From positions 496,001 through 560,000 of the forward strand of contig NZ_CP011477.1 in assembly GCF_001010805.1 (NCBI RefSeq): a DNA stretch of 64,000 nt, written 5' to 3'. Source of the DNA: Spongiibacter sp. IMCC21906 (lineage in GTDB: Bacteria; Pseudomonadota; Gammaproteobacteria; Pseudomonadales; Spongiibacteraceae). The position numbers were made by a program, and so were the translations under genes. The notes under the pieces were generated by a model that saw nothing but the letters and a program-made list of their open reading frames with translations, was not told the origin of the DNA and did no database searches. Positions 26,157-35,173 of this stretch are shown in pieces; position 1 is the first letter of the stretch, and each line of letters opens with the position of its first letter.

Positions 26157-27137
26157 ATGGCAGGTCAAAGCAATACCGGGCACGAAACCTACTACGTGCC
26201 AGAGAGTAGTAAGCTTGCTATAAGTGCAACTATTGGCATGGTAGCGTCAGTTTATGGCGCGGCCAGCTTTATTAATGACAGCAGCTACGGCGCGGCAGAA
26301 GGCAGCAATTCCGGGTTTATTTTATGCGCCGGTTTGGCTTGGTTGTTTGCCACGTTGTTTGTGTGGTTTCGCACTACTATCACAGAAAACCGTGCGGGCA
26401 TGAACAGTGCTCAGCTGAAGCATTCCTATGTTATTGGCATGCAGTGGTTTATTTTTTCTGAAGTGATGTTTTTTGCGGCTTTCTTCGGTGCACTGTTCTA
26501 CGTTCGTAATTTAGCTGGTCCCTGGCTTGCCGGTGAAGGTGACGGTGCCATGAACACGTTGCTGTGGCCTGGCTTTGAATACAGCTGGCCGTTGATGCAA
26601 ACGCCGCAGGATGCGATCGGTGGCGTTCAAGCGCAAGCCTCAGCAGGACATTTGGCTAACGCCGGTGAGTTTACTGGCGCAGAAAAGCATTTGTCCTTCC
26701 CCGGCTTTGCTAACATGAGCCACTGGTTGCCGTTGTACAACACCATTATTCTGTTGGCATCTAGCTTTACTTGCCATATTGCCCACGTGGGTATCAAAAA
26801 CAACGACCGCAAAAAATTCAACACATGGTTGATTGTGACTGTGGCATTGGGTTTGATCTTCCTGTTCTTACAGTACAAGGAATATCACGAAGCCATCTTT
26901 GAATACGGCATTCGTCTGAATAGCGGTGTGTACGGCACGACCTTCTTCATGCTGACCGGTTTCCACGGCTTCCATGTGGCGATGGGTACCTTCATGCTGT
27001 TGGTGCAACTGCTGCGCTCGCTGAGCAAGGGCCACTTCAGTGCCACCGATCAGTTCGGCTTTGAAGCCTCTAGTTGGTACTGGCACTTTGTTGACGTGGT
27101 ATGGGTGTTCTTGTTCCTGTTTGTTTACATCTTGTAA
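26157..27137 (+). CDS. coxC: Cytochrome c oxidase subunit III
   Basis: The 326-aa inner-membrane subunit stabilises the oxidase and its proton uptake. Seven helices are visible; FSEVMFFAAFFGALFY and the C-terminal SSWYWHFVDVVWVFLF are family signatures. A long insert between helices (about residues 125-185, ending GAEKHLSFPGFANMS) is normal for the Pseudomonas-type protein. I choose ATG 26157 (CGGAGATATAACA upstream) rather than the in-frame codon at 26091, since the longer form would run back over the end of ctaG. A hairpin terminator follows. Confidence 0.95.
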   Translation: MAGQSNTGHETYYVPESSKLAISATIGMVASVYGAASFINDSSYGAAEGSNSGFILCAGLAWLFATLFVWFRTTITENRAGMNSAQLKHSYVIGMQWFIFSEVMFFAAFFGALFYVRNLAGPWLAGEGDGAMNTLLWPGFEYSWPLMQTPQDAIGGVQAQASAGHLANAGEFTGAEKHLSFPGFANMSHWLPLYNTIILLASSFTCHIAHVGIKNNDRKKFNTWLIVTVALGLIFLFLQYKEYHEAIFEYGIRLNSGVYGTTFFMLTGFHGFHVAMGTFMLLVQLLRSLSKGHFSATDQFGFEASSWYWHFVDVVWVFLFLFVYIL

Positions 27138-27166
27138 GCCAGCAACACACACCAAAAGCGACAGGG

Positions 27167-27200
27167 AGGCCGGGAGTCGATAGCATCGATCCCGGCCTCT
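27167..27200 (+). terminator. Rho-independent terminator after coxC
   Basis: A perfect 10-bp stem, GAGGCCGGGA (27167-27176) and TCCCGGCCTC (27191-27200), followed by TTGTTTG. It lies between coxC and a convergent small gene and should end coxBA-ctaG-coxC transcripts. The loop itself can form an inner GAT/ATC pair. Confidence 0.75.
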
Positions 27201-27221
27201 TGTTTGAGGGGTTTGAAGGAT

Positions 27222-27482
27222 TTATTGAGCCGGTTCCAATTGTTCGATGGCTTCACCGCGGTCGAGATAGCGTTGATCCCATGGGGCGTTCGATCCCAGT
27301 TGGCCTGTATAAACGCCGTAAAACAGAAAGCCCATTAACAGGGTGGCCAATATCAAGCGAACGCTCAATGAATGCCAGGTGCGCATGGTCTTTCCCTGAT
27401 CTTTCATCAAAAAAGCCAGCCCGCTAAACAGGCTGATGACCAAACCGATGAATAGGATTACGATGACGACTTTTAACCACAT
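27222..27482 (-). CDS. Twin-transmembrane protein, DUF2909 family
   Basis: An 86-aa inner-membrane protein with two hydrophobic helices (about 3-22 and 36-56) separated by a charged loop with LMKDQGKTMRTWHSLSVR. This twin-helix family is usually found on the opposite strand inside cox clusters of Pseudomonas and relatives. Its role is unknown; an oxidase assembly or stability function is inferred from location. The start is chosen at 27482, which has GGAGGT 7 nt upstream; longer starts lack this. It is divergent from the SURF1 gene, with 59 bp between. Confidence 0.75.
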   Translation of the reverse strand: MWLKVVIVILFIGLVISLFSGLAFLMKDQGKTMRTWHSLSVRLILATLLMGFLFYGVYTGQLGSNAPWDQRYLDRGEAIEQLEPAQ

Positions 27483-27541
27483 TTGTAAGCACCTCCAAAA
27501 ACTTCGTCGCAGTATACACAAGCCTTGTTAGTCCAACGATA

Positions 27542-28279
27542 ATGACCCAGCCCTCTTCACGTTTTCAATGGCAATTAGACTGGAAATCGCTTTTAGCCAT
27601 CGTACTTATGTTGCCGGTTTTGCTCAGCTTGGGTAGCTGGCAGTTGCAGCGTGCTGATGAGAAAGAGGCATTGTTACTGGATTTTCAGCAACGACAAGCA
27701 TTGCCGCCCGTGGCTATTACTGGTCTTGAAGAATATCTTAATTACCGGCCGGTAACGGCCAAAGGTGAATTTGATTCAGCACGCTATTGGCTGCTGGATA
27801 ACCGGATAGTCGATGGCCGTTTTGGTTACGAAGTGGTTGGCCTTTTTACCTTAAAAAACGGCAGAAAGCTGCTCGTGAATCGGGGCTGGATACAGGGTGA
27901 TCCGGGTCGACAGCAACTGCCGCTGCCGCCTGTGCCCGCCGCTGAGATAGAATTACAAGGGCAGTTATATCTGGGTAAAGAAAAGCCCTTTAGCTTGGGC
28001 GAGCAAGTGGTAACGGAGTGGCCCCGGCTACAGCAGTGGTTGAATCCCGAAGCGCTCCATGCGGAGTTTCCGGCGTTGTTACCAACGGTGCTGCAGTTAA
28101 ATCAGCAAAGCCCTGCTGCGCTGAAAATAAAGCGGATCGTCGTTAATGTCAGCCCGGAAAAGCATATTGGCTATGCTGTGCAGTGGTTTGGCATGGCGTT
28201 GGTGCTGGCGATTATATTTTTATGCCGAAACAGCAATATTGTTCCCTTGCTGCGGCGTTCATCGACATTGAGAAAATGA
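27542..28279 (+). CDS. SURF1-family cytochrome oxidase biogenesis protein
   Basis: Helps deliver heme a into subunit I. The 245-aa protein has the family plan of an N-terminal helix (about 15-32, with SLGSWQLQRADEKEAL directly behind it), a periplasmic domain and a C-terminal helix (about 215-235). It contains VNRGWIQGDPGRQQLP, matching the R-G-W-(V/I)-P signature, and HIGYAVQWFGMALVLA at the second helix. It begins a second plus-strand assembly operon: SURF1 - unknown - ctaA - ctaB - sco. The next start lies 3 bp after its stop. Confidence 0.9.
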   Translation: MTQPSSRFQWQLDWKSLLAIVLMLPVLLSLGSWQLQRADEKEALLLDFQQRQALPPVAITGLEEYLNYRPVTAKGEFDSARYWLLDNRIVDGRFGYEVVGLFTLKNGRKLLVNRGWIQGDPGRQQLPLPPVPAAEIELQGQLYLGKEKPFSLGEQVVTEWPRLQQWLNPEALHAEFPALLPTVLQLNQQSPAALKIKRIVVNVSPEKHIGYAVQWFGMALVLAIIFLCRNSNIVPLLRRSSTLRK

Positions 28280-28282
28280 ACA

Positions 28283-28900
28283 ATGAGTGACATCGCAAAC
28301 TCAAATAGCAAAAAACAGCTTGGCTTAATATTGGGTATCCCCGTGGTGGTGGTGCTTTTTTCCAGTATTTTGTTTTTTCTGGCTAAGGAAAATGTCATCA
28401 ACTTCGGCACGGTTAATCAAGGAACCTTGATTCGACCACCAGTGCAGCTAGGTGAGCTGCATCCAGTGCGCAATGACGGTGGTGAATTTCTCTTCGACCT
28501 ACCTGAATCAAAATGGGTATATATCATTGTTGGTGGCCGCCAGTGTCGGGATGCCTGTGAACGCATGCTCTATTTGACCCGCCAAACCCGCATTGCTCTG
28601 GGTAAAAAAACCGATCGGGTGGAGAGGATTTATTTGGCGTTAGATGGGCCGGTATCCGCTTCGCTGCGCGATTTCATCGAGAGTGAACACGACGACCTAA
28701 CGATACTCCACGCCGATGGCAATGCTTTTTTAAAAGCCTTTGAGGGAATGGAAATTAATCCCAGAGATCCCCAGGTTTTTTATGTGGTCGACCCTTTGGG
28801 TTGGGCAATGATGTACTATCGCGCAGCCGACACAAATCAGCAAACACTGACGGCGCTTGGCAAAGATGTACTGAAGGATATGAAGCGTCTTCTTAAATAG
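28283..28900 (+). CDS. Membrane-anchored thioredoxin-fold-like protein of the cox cluster
   Basis: A 205-aa protein with one N-terminal helix (about 13-33, LGLILGIPVVVVLFSSILFF) and a periplasmic domain. The domain looks distantly Sco/thioredoxin-like: KWVYIIVGGRQCRDACERML would occupy the redox-loop position, with QCRDAC in place of CPDVC, and FYVVDPLGWAMMYY corresponds to the later strand. Genes of this kind sit between SURF1 and ctaA in Pseudomonas and are named cytochrome oxidase-associated hypothetical. A copper or thiol role in oxidase assembly is an inference. Starts ATG 3 nt after the SURF1 stop. Confidence 0.7.
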   Translation: MSDIANSNSKKQLGLILGIPVVVVLFSSILFFLAKENVINFGTVNQGTLIRPPVQLGELHPVRNDGGEFLFDLPESKWVYIIVGGRQCRDACERMLYLTRQTRIALGKKTDRVERIYLALDGPVSASLRDFIESEHDDLTILHADGNAFLKAFEGMEINPRDPQVFYVVDPLGWAMMYYRAADTNQQTLTALGKDVLKDMKRLLK

Positions 28901-28942
28901 AAGGCTACCCCAGGGTGGGCTTTTAATGGACTGTTTTGGTAA

Positions 28943-30004
28943 ATGATAATGCGTTTTTTTAACTCAGCAGCGGAACGTAAATCGGGTTTTCGGCTGACCT
29001 TAATAGCTTGCTTTGTGGCGATTGTGGTATTGGCTTTGGGTGTATTTACCCGTCTGGCTGATGCGGGTCTAGGCTGTCCTGACTGGCCTGGTTGCTACGG
29101 ACATGTATTGTGGCCAACAGCCGATCATGAGGTAGCGCGGGCAAATGAAGCTTACCCGGATATGCCGGTGGAGCATGACAAAACGTGGCCGGAAATGGTG
29201 CATCGCTATTTTGCGTCGAGTTTAGGCCTGTTCACTATTGCTATTTTGGCGTTATCGGTGCGCAATCGCCGACAAGATCCCAGTCAGCCGATAAAGCTCC
29301 CCGCCTTTTTATTGGGCTTTATTATTTTGCAGGGCATGTTTGGCATGTGGACGGTCACCTTAAAGCTGTGGCCGCAAGTGGTGACTTCGCATTTGTTGGG
29401 TGGCTTTACCACCCTTAGTCTGCTTTGGTTGCTTTGTTTGCGTTTAAACAATCAGCATTGGCAATTACCTGCGGTAAAAGAACCTACGTTAAAAATGCTT
29501 AAGCCCTTGGCAGCCTTTGGCTTATTTATTGTGGTGGTTCAAATTGCCTTGGGCGGTTGGACTACATCGAACTATGCGGATATAGCGTGCCCTGATTTCC
29601 CCCAATGTCAGGGTGATTGGTTGCCGCCGATGGATTTTGCAAATGGCTTTAATGTGTTTCAGCATATAGGCCCGAATTACTTAGGTGGCACTTTGGATAA
29701 TGCAGCGCGGGTTGCGATCCATTTCAGTCATCGTGTCGGTGCTATTGTCACCACGTTATTTTTATTATTTTTGATTTTTAAATTGCGGCATCTTGCGACA
29801 AGCCCCGCCAAGCGTATGGCGACCATCACCTTGCTGGTATTAGCGGCCCAAGTCGCTCTTGGGGTGAGCAATGTTGTCTTTCATTTTCCCATTGCAGTGG
29901 CGGTTAGCCATAACTTGGTGGGAGCTATTTTGTTGTTGTGCATGGTGACGTTGAACTACCTATTACGTACCGCCGTGGTTCATCGTGGAGGAGTTCGTAT
30001 ATGA
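28943..30004 (+). CDS. ctaA: Heme A synthase (CtaA/COX15)
   Basis: Converts heme O to heme A by oxidising the C8 methyl group, in the inner membrane. The 353-aa protein has eight helices. Conserved heme-coordinating histidine segments are [36 protein letters not shown] and [28 protein letters not shown] with a Cys pair is also conserved. Two ATG codons are possible (28943 or 28949). It overlaps ctaB by the ATGA at 30001-30004, so the pair are translationally coupled and make heme A together. Confidence 0.95.
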   Translation: MIMRFFNSAAERKSGFRLTLIACFVAIVVLALGVFTRLADAGLGCPDWPGCYGHVLWPTADHEVARANEAYPDMPVEHDKTWPEMVHRYFASSLGLFTIAILALSVRNRRQDPSQPIKLPAFLLGFIILQGMFGMWTVTLKLWPQVVTSHLLGGFTTLSLLWLLCLRLNNQHWQLPAVKEPTLKMLKPLAAFGLFIVVVQIALGGWTTSNYADIACPDFPQCQGDWLPPMDFANGFNVFQHIGPNYLGGTLDNAARVAIHFSHRVGAIVTTLFLLFLIFKLRHLATSPAKRMATITLLVLAAQVALGVSNVVFHFPIAVAVSHNLVGAILLLCMVTLNYLLRTAVVHRGGVRI

Positions 30005-30906
30005 GTACCCAAGCAGCCGTAAGCTGGCGCGATTATTACGAGCTTTGTAAGCCCAATGTGGTATTGCTGATGTTACTCACATCCGCAATTGGTATGTTTC
30101 TGTCGACGCCGGGAATGGTACCTATAAAGGTTTTGATTTTGGGCAATGCGGGTATTGCCTTATGCGCCGCTGCCGCCGCTGCCGTCAATCATTTGGTAGA
30201 CAGACGTATTGATTTAGTGATGGCCCGTACGCGTAATCGTCCTATCGCAACCGGCCGTTTGAAAACGGCTAATGCAGCGATTTTCGCCGGGGTGCTCGGT
30301 TTGGCCGGTATGGCGATTTTGCTGGTGTACATCAATGCGCTCACGGCATGGCTGACTTTGGCCTCGTTGCTGGGTTACGCAGTGGTTTATACCCTGTTTT
30401 TAAAACGCGCCACGCCGCAAAATATTGTGATTGGTGGTATCGCTGGTGCGGCGCCGCCGTTGTTGGGTTGGACGGCAGTGACGGGAGAAATTCACGGCCA
30501 TGCTCTGTTACTGGTGTTGATTATCTTTGTGTGGACGCCGCCGCATTTTTGGGCGTTGGCTATCCATCGTCGAGATGACTATGCCAAGGTCGACATTCCC
30601 ATGTTGCCGGTCACCCATGGTATTGGCTACACCAAATTGCACACTCTACTTTATACGGTGCTGTTATTTGTTGTGACATTGCTGCCCTTCGCAACGGGCA
30701 TGAGCGGTGTTTTGTATCTCTTGGGCGCGGTATGTTTGGGTGCTGGCTTTATTTACTGGGCGGTGGTGCTAATGCGAGGGCAAAACCCCAAAGCCCCAAT
30801 GGCTACCTTCAAGTATTCCATCATCTATCTTATGGCGCTGTTTATTGTCATGTTGCTGGATCACTACCTGATTCCCAGTGTCACCGTATTTGAGGTAAGA
30901 CAGTAA
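30001..30906 (+). CDS. ctaB: Protoheme IX farnesyltransferase (heme O synthase)
   Basis: Adds a farnesyl group to protoheme to give heme O, substrate of CtaA. The 301-aa UbiA-family membrane protein has about nine helices and the two aspartate-rich motifs: [19 protein letters not shown] at about 62-80, and [13 protein letters not shown] at about 190-202. I choose ATG 30001 with GGAGGAG before it and an ATGA overlap with ctaA, rather than an earlier in-frame start inside ctaA. The sco gene follows, overlapping by one base (TAATG). Confidence 0.95.
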   Translation: MSTQAAVSWRDYYELCKPNVVLLMLLTSAIGMFLSTPGMVPIKVLILGNAGIALCAAAAAAVNHLVDRRIDLVMARTRNRPIATGRLKTANAAIFAGVLGLAGMAILLVYINALTAWLTLASLLGYAVVYTLFLKRATPQNIVIGGIAGAAPPLLGWTAVTGEIHGHALLLVLIIFVWTPPHFWALAIHRRDDYAKVDIPMLPVTHGIGYTKLHTLLYTVLLFVVTLLPFATGMSGVLYLLGAVCLGAGFIYWAVVLMRGQNPKAPMATFKYSIIYLMALFIVMLLDHYLIPSVTVFEVRQ

Positions 30907-31574
30907 TGGCAGGTTCAGAAAACAGAGCAAACAGTCAAAAGCAGAATCGAGGCATTAGGCTGACGGTGACGATCATCCTGGTGATCGCGTCGATATTGGT
31001 CGGTGGATTCTTCTATGCCTTTACCAAGGCGCGGGTGATGACCGTTGACGAGCTAAAAGCAGAGGGTGCCTATCTTTATGAAAACCCTCGTTTATTGCCT
31101 AAGTTCAGCCTGGTAGATGACCTTGGTAAAAGCATGGGGCCTAAGTCGCTGCAAGGGCAGTGGAACCTACTGTTTTTTGGTTTTACTTACTGCCCTGACG
31201 TGTGTCCGACTACCCTTGCTCAGCTTAAGAATTTTTATCAGGAGCTAGACCCCGAGGTACAGGCAAACACGCAAATTTGGTTGGTTAGTGTAGACCCCGC
31301 CCGGGATACACCAGAGCAGCTACATAGCTACCTGGAGTTTTTTCATCCGGAATTTCGCGGTGTGACCGGCGAGTTTTTGGAGATTCACCGCTTTGCAACG
31401 GCGCTGAATATTCCTTTTTCTAAAGTTCCGGGTGGCGGCGACAATTATATGGTGGATCACAGTGCCAATATTGCTCTGGTAAACCCGAAAGGCCATTCGA
31501 TGGGCTTTTTTAAAGCGCCATTAGAAATCAGTCGTTTGACGAGAACGTATCTGGCGATTCGCGAGCACTACTGA
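30906..31574 (+). CDS. sco1: SCO1/SenC-family copper chaperone
   Basis: Membrane-anchored thioredoxin-like protein that delivers copper to, or reduces, the CuA site of subunit II. The 222-aa protein has one helix (about 17-38) and FTYCPDVCPTTLAQL carrying the CxxxC copper motif. The third ligand His is in YMVDHSANIALV. The ATG shares its A with the ctaB stop (30906). It ends the cox assembly operon; 32 bp further lies the stop of the opposite-strand znuB. Confidence 0.94.
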   Translation: MAGSENRANSQKQNRGIRLTVTIILVIASILVGGFFYAFTKARVMTVDELKAEGAYLYENPRLLPKFSLVDDLGKSMGPKSLQGQWNLLFFGFTYCPDVCPTTLAQLKNFYQELDPEVQANTQIWLVSVDPARDTPEQLHSYLEFFHPEFRGVTGEFLEIHRFATALNIPFSKVPGGGDNYMVDHSANIALVNPKGHSMGFFKAPLEISRLTRTYLAIREHY

Positions 31575-31606
31575 TTATTGAGTGACGTAGTGGCGATGTG
31601 TGGGGC

Positions 31607-32401
31607 CTACTGGCCCCGCCGATAGGCGGGCCAAAACTGCGCGAAGACAAATAATAACGCCGCGCCACAGACAATGGCGGGACCCGCCGGCAAGTCCCAA
31701 TACCACGCTCCACCCAGTCCACTGAAAACCGCCAGCGTGCCAATCACACTGGCGATTATGGCTGTTTGCTCCGGGCTTCTGGCCAGGCGCCCCGCCGCAG
31801 TTGCAGGAATAATCAGCATGGCGGTCACCAGCAGCACACCGACTATTTTCATGGCGATAGCCACCGTGGTGGCCACCATCAGCATCATCAATAGCCGCAG
31901 CCGGTTGACTGCCAGGCCTTCTATGGCTGCCAGTTCGTGATGGGCTGTGATCGCGACCAAGCTCTTCCAGTAGCGCAGCAATAGCAACAGAACAACCGCA
32001 TCAATAATCGCCAATTTGATGACATCTTCAGCCATAACCGCCATTAAATCGCCAAATAAAAAGGCGGTGAGATCCAGTCGCTGTTGGTCGAGCAAAGACA
32101 GGCTCACCAAACCAATGGCCAAGCTGCTATGGGAGAGAATCGCTAGCAAGCTGTCCAGCGGTGTGTCTCGCCAGTATTGTAGGGCGAACAGCGCCACGGC
32201 CAGCAGTAGGCAGCAGATCAGCACTGAAAATTGTAAATCTACTTGTAGGGCGACGCCCAGTGCGACACCTAATAGCGCGGAATGGGCTAAGGTATCGCCG
32301 TAAAAAGCCATGCGCTGCCACACCACCAGACTGCCTAATGGGCCAGCGGTGACAGCAAGCAGGAGGCCAGCTAATAAGGCATTTAAAAGAATATCAGTCA
32401 T
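31607..32401 (-). CDS. znuB: Zinc ABC transporter permease ZnuB
   Basis: The 264-aa inner-membrane permease imports Zn2+ with ZnuA and ZnuC. It has seven to nine helices. GPLGSLVVWQRMAFYGDTLA (about 20-39) is the conserved cytosolic start of the family, followed by HSALLGVALG. I use ATG 32401 (MTDILLNALLAGLL), which overlaps the znuC stop by 8 nt, rather than an in-frame codon at 32494, which would overlap znuC extensively and lacks hydrophobic character. It is last in the operon zur-znuC-znuB. Confidence 0.92.
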   Translation of the reverse strand: MTDILLNALLAGLLLAVTAGPLGSLVVWQRMAFYGDTLAHSALLGVALGVALQVDLQFSVLICCLLLAVALFALQYWRDTPLDSLLAILSHSSLAIGLVSLSLLDQQRLDLTAFLFGDLMAVMAEDVIKLAIIDAVVLLLLLRYWKSLVAITAHHELAAIEGLAVNRLRLLMMLMVATTVAIAMKIVGVLLVTAMLIIPATAAGRLARSPEQTAIIASVIGTLAVFSGLGGAWYWDLPAGPAIVCGAALLFVFAQFWPAYRRGQ

Positions 32402-33143
32402 GTTGGTGATCGCAGACGACATCGCCATGAATGTCGTGATGATGGTCGTGGTGGTGTTGATAAAGGGCGACGGCCTCGGCGTGGCGACGGCCAAATAACG
32501 AAAGGTAAGCCGGATCGTTGCTGACTTGTTCTGGATGACCGTGGCAGCAGATATGCTGATTCAGGCAGATAACCGTATCGGTCTGGGCCATGACCCAATG
32601 TAAATCGTGGGACACCATAAGAACGGCGCAGCCGAGATCGTCACGCAGTTGGCCGATCAGCTCATACAGCTCAGTTTGCCCGGTAATATCCAAGCCTTGG
32701 GCGGGTTCGTCCAATACCAGTAGCTGGGGTTGTCGCAGCAGTGCCCGGCTTAGCAAAACGCGCTGGGTTTCGCCACCAGAAATATCGTGTAGCGGGGATT
32801 TGCGCAGATGGGTGATATTGGTTTGTGCCAGTGCTCGATTGATGTCGGCCTCTCCCCGGCAGGACATGGCCAGAAACCGTTCAACGCTAACGGGCATCAA
32901 TGGATTGAGGCTGAGCCGTTGGGGCATATATCCAATACGTAAGCCCTTGGCGCGAATAATGTTACCTGCATTGAGCTTGATCAGTCCCAGCGCGGCTTTT
33001 ATCAAGGTGGTTTTACCGGCGCCATTGGGACCGATGACGGTCATGATTTCGGCAGCATGTAAGCTCAGGTCAATGTTATCCAGCAGCAACTGCCGCCCTT
33101 GCTTTAGCGTGAGGTGTTCTAACTGTAACAGGGGGGGGGTCAT
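32394..33143 (-). CDS. znuC: Zinc ABC transporter ATP-binding protein ZnuC
   Basis: The 249-aa ATPase of the zinc importer. Walker A GPNGAGKTTLIKAALGL at about 38, signature SGGETQRVLLSRALL and Walker B LLVLDEPAQGLD are all intact. The C-terminus is histidine- and aspartate-rich (HHHDHHHDIHGD and DHQHD), a metal-binding tail often seen in zinc transport proteins. The start is ATG 33143, overlapping the zur stop by ATGA (33140-33143); this fits a coupled operon better than the codon at 33164. Confidence 0.94.
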   Translation of the reverse strand: MTPPLLQLEHLTLKQGRQLLLDNIDLSLHAAEIMTVIGPNGAGKTTLIKAALGLIKLNAGNIIRAKGLRIGYMPQRLSLNPLMPVSVERFLAMSCRGEADINRALAQTNITHLRKSPLHDISGGETQRVLLSRALLRQPQLLVLDEPAQGLDITGQTELYELIGQLRDDLGCAVLMVSHDLHWVMAQTDTVICLNQHICCHGHPEQVSNDPAYLSLFGRRHAEAVALYQHHHDHHHDIHGDVVCDHQHD

Positions 33144-33625
33144 GGGCGCTGATCCCCGCGACACCGCTGGCAGTAACCGGTCACTTCAACGCACTGGCTG
33201 CTAATACTAAAACCTTGATGGTCGGCAGCGTCACCAATGGCGTGGCTGATGGCTGGCGATGCCATTTCTATGGCGACATTGCAGTCTTGGCAGATAAGAA
33301 AGTGACCCTCATGGTTGTGGGCGGGGTCATTACAGCCGACAAAGGCGTTCAAAGAGGCTATTCTATGCACCAATTTGTTTTCCAGTAGAAAATCCAGCGC
33401 CCGATACACCGTGGGTGGGGCGGGAGGCTTTTGATTTTTTTCGGCAAGATGCTCAAGAATACTGTAGGCCCCAATAGGTTTATGGCTGGACCAGACAATG
33501 GTCAGTACATCTTCTCGAATGGTCGTCAGTCGGCTATCACGCTGCCGACAGATATCCCGGGCCAGCGTCAATGCTTGGTCTACGCAAACCTGATGATTGT
33601 GGGGAGCGGTAATATTGTGGGCCAT
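33140..33625 (-). CDS. zur: Fur-family zinc uptake regulator Zur
   Basis: Zinc-sensing repressor of high-affinity uptake. The 161-aa protein has an N-terminal winged helix (about 25-90, with AYSILEHLAEKNQKPPAPPT, then VYRALDFLLENK) and a C-terminal metal-binding part with HEGHFLICQDCN and CQRCRG, two CxxC pairs for structural zinc. It is encoded first in the operon, ahead of znuC and znuB, and is divergent from znuA with a 141-bp shared promoter region. Placement next to znu genes separates it from other Fur paralogues. Confidence 0.93.
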   Translation of the reverse strand: MAHNITAPHNHQVCVDQALTLARDICRQRDSRLTTIREDVLTIVWSSHKPIGAYSILEHLAEKNQKPPAPPTVYRALDFLLENKLVHRIASLNAFVGCNDPAHNHEGHFLICQDCNVAIEMASPAISHAIGDAADHQGFSISSQCVEVTGYCQRCRGDQRP

Positions 33626-33718
33626 AATCTATGCGCTGGGTGGTATGCGGCAGCGGTCTGTTAGTGAAGCTGCCATCAGCTTAGGCAGAAAGAAAGAGTC
33701 TTTCGCTAAGCTTGAAAA

Positions 33719-33743
33719 TAAAATGTTATAATATTGCAATTAA
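33719..33743. promoter_or_regulatory. Putative Zur operator between zur and znuA
   Basis: The sequence AAATGTTATAATATTGCAAT (33721-33740) closely matches the gammaproteobacterial Zur box (consensus GAAATGTTATA, W, TATAACATTTC), with the left half exact and the right half degenerate. It stands 26 bp before the znuA start codon and about 95 bp before zur, overlapping a TATAAT-like hexamer. Zur bound with zinc would therefore block znuA and possibly its own operon. Confidence 0.7.
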
Positions 33744-33766
33744 GATTTTAAGACAATGGGAGTTGG

Positions 33767-34600
33767 GTGTTGAAGCAGGTTTGTGTATTGATGATGTTGT
33801 TGATCTGGATGGTTGCGCCGGTCAGTGCTCAAGATCGTCCCATCGTATTGAGCAGCGTCATGCCATTGCATCTGCTGGTGGCTGAAATTGGCGGTGATGC
33901 TATTGATAGCCAGTTGTTGATACCGGCCACTCTGTCTCCCCATGATTTTCAGCTTAAACCTTCCGATGCCCAGCGTATGCATGATGCTACTGCCGTGATC
34001 TGGGTGGGACCGGGCTTGGAGCCAGGTTTACGAAAGCTGCTTAAAAAGCTAGATCAAGCGCAAGCGCTGTATCCGGTAATGGAAGTGGGAGAAGACCCAC
34101 ACGTGTGGTTGGATGGGGCGCTGGTTCAGCAGATTGCCCATAAAATTGCCCGGGTTTTATCTAGCAATATGCCTGCAAGAAGTGCTTTTTTCCACGCTAA
34201 TGCTGCTCGGTTCGGCGCAGAGTTTCGGGCTTTTGATAAGCAGTTAGCGCAACGGTTTAAGCAATCAACGGCGCTTCCCTATCTGCTGCTTCATGATGGC
34301 TTTTCGCGGTTTGAGTCGCATTACCAGCTTCCCAAGGGTGAGGTGGTGATGTCATCAGATGAGCAAATGCCAGGGGCTAGACACATTGTGGAGTTGCGAA
34401 AGCGTTTGCAGGCCGGTGAGTTTGCTTGCGTGTTTCGGGAGCCGCAATATTCAGAGTCATTGCTGGAGGCCTTAACTGCGGGTTTAGAGGTGCCGGTAAT
34501 AGAGGTTGACCCACTGGGCTATGATTTGAATACAGCTGACGGCTTTTTAAGTTTATACCGTCAGCTTGGCGAGGCCTTTCTTTCTTGCTTTAAGTCTTGA
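33767..34600 (+). CDS. znuA: Zinc ABC transporter substrate-binding protein ZnuA
   Basis: Periplasmic zinc-binding protein of the ZnuABC importer. The 277-aa sequence has a signal peptide (VCVLMMLLIWMVAPVSAQ), the metal ligand histidines MPLHLLVAEI (near 45), SPHDFQLKPS, GEDPHVWLDG and LLHDGFSRFESH, and an acidic EVDPLGYDL near the end. Unlike E. coli ZnuA there is no long His-rich loop. The start is GTG 33767 (GGGAG 5 nt upstream); TTG 33770 is an alternative. Divergent from zur. Confidence 0.9.
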   Translation: MLKQVCVLMMLLIWMVAPVSAQDRPIVLSSVMPLHLLVAEIGGDAIDSQLLIPATLSPHDFQLKPSDAQRMHDATAVIWVGPGLEPGLRKLLKKLDQAQALYPVMEVGEDPHVWLDGALVQQIAHKIARVLSSNMPARSAFFHANAARFGAEFRAFDKQLAQRFKQSTALPYLLLHDGFSRFESHYQLPKGEVVMSSDEQMPGARHIVELRKRLQAGEFACVFREPQYSESLLEALTAGLEVPVIEVDPLGYDLNTADGFLSLYRQLGEAFLSCFKS

Positions 34601-34635
34601 GGCCTTTCGGCCCTTCGTATTACCACGCCGCAGTG

Positions 34636-34911
34636 TTATTTGGCGAACGTTGGCATTGTTGCAGCGATTCTCTCATCTAGTGCAACGCTGAGGTTGGCAG
34701 AAACTTCTCCCAATGTCTCATTGAGTGCACGCTCGCTACGAGTGCGGCTGACAGTCGAGGTGGCCGCATTATTTTTTGCGGTGCTCGTGCTGTTTTCGTT
34801 GCTGTTGTAGGCCAATACCAGCGACTGTTCGGCAGCTTTTTCTTGTGGCTCGTTGGCAGTCGCCAAGGTACTGGCTAACAAAAGCATCATTACGCTGGTT
34901 ACATATTTCAT
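34636..34911 (-). CDS. Small secreted hypothetical protein
   Basis: A 91-aa protein with a Sec signal (MKYVTSVMMLLLASTLATA). The mature part is low-complexity, rich in Asn, Ser, Thr and Ala (NSNENSTSTAKNNAATSTVS), followed by an amphipathic helix (RALNETLGEVSANLSVALDE). I choose ATG 34911, which has AGGAG 8 nt upstream; a longer reading frame to 34953 has no site. Probably periplasmic or surface exposed. No family recognised. It faces away from polA with about 260 bp between, which includes the polA promoter. Confidence 0.6.
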   Translation of the reverse strand: MKYVTSVMMLLLASTLATANEPQEKAAEQSLVLAYNSNENSTSTAKNNAATSTVSRTRSERALNETLGEVSANLSVALDERIAATMPTFAK

Positions 34912-35173
34912 GGTACGTACTCCTATTGAGAATGGGCTTATTGCCCGGCACAAGATGAATTTTTCACCTTGTGTTACTTAATGTAACACAACTGCTTTGA
35001 GCGGTAATCTTAAAGATTGGTAATTTCTGTTATTTTGCGAGCATCAGGGCTTTTGGGGCGAGTTTTTAATGTTTATTTAAGTAACACTTTGCTTTGCTAG
35101 GCTGATGAGCGGAGAGTCGGGCAGCATGCTACACTCCGCCTCTGCTTAAACTCACAGACGATCCCTACTGCTT

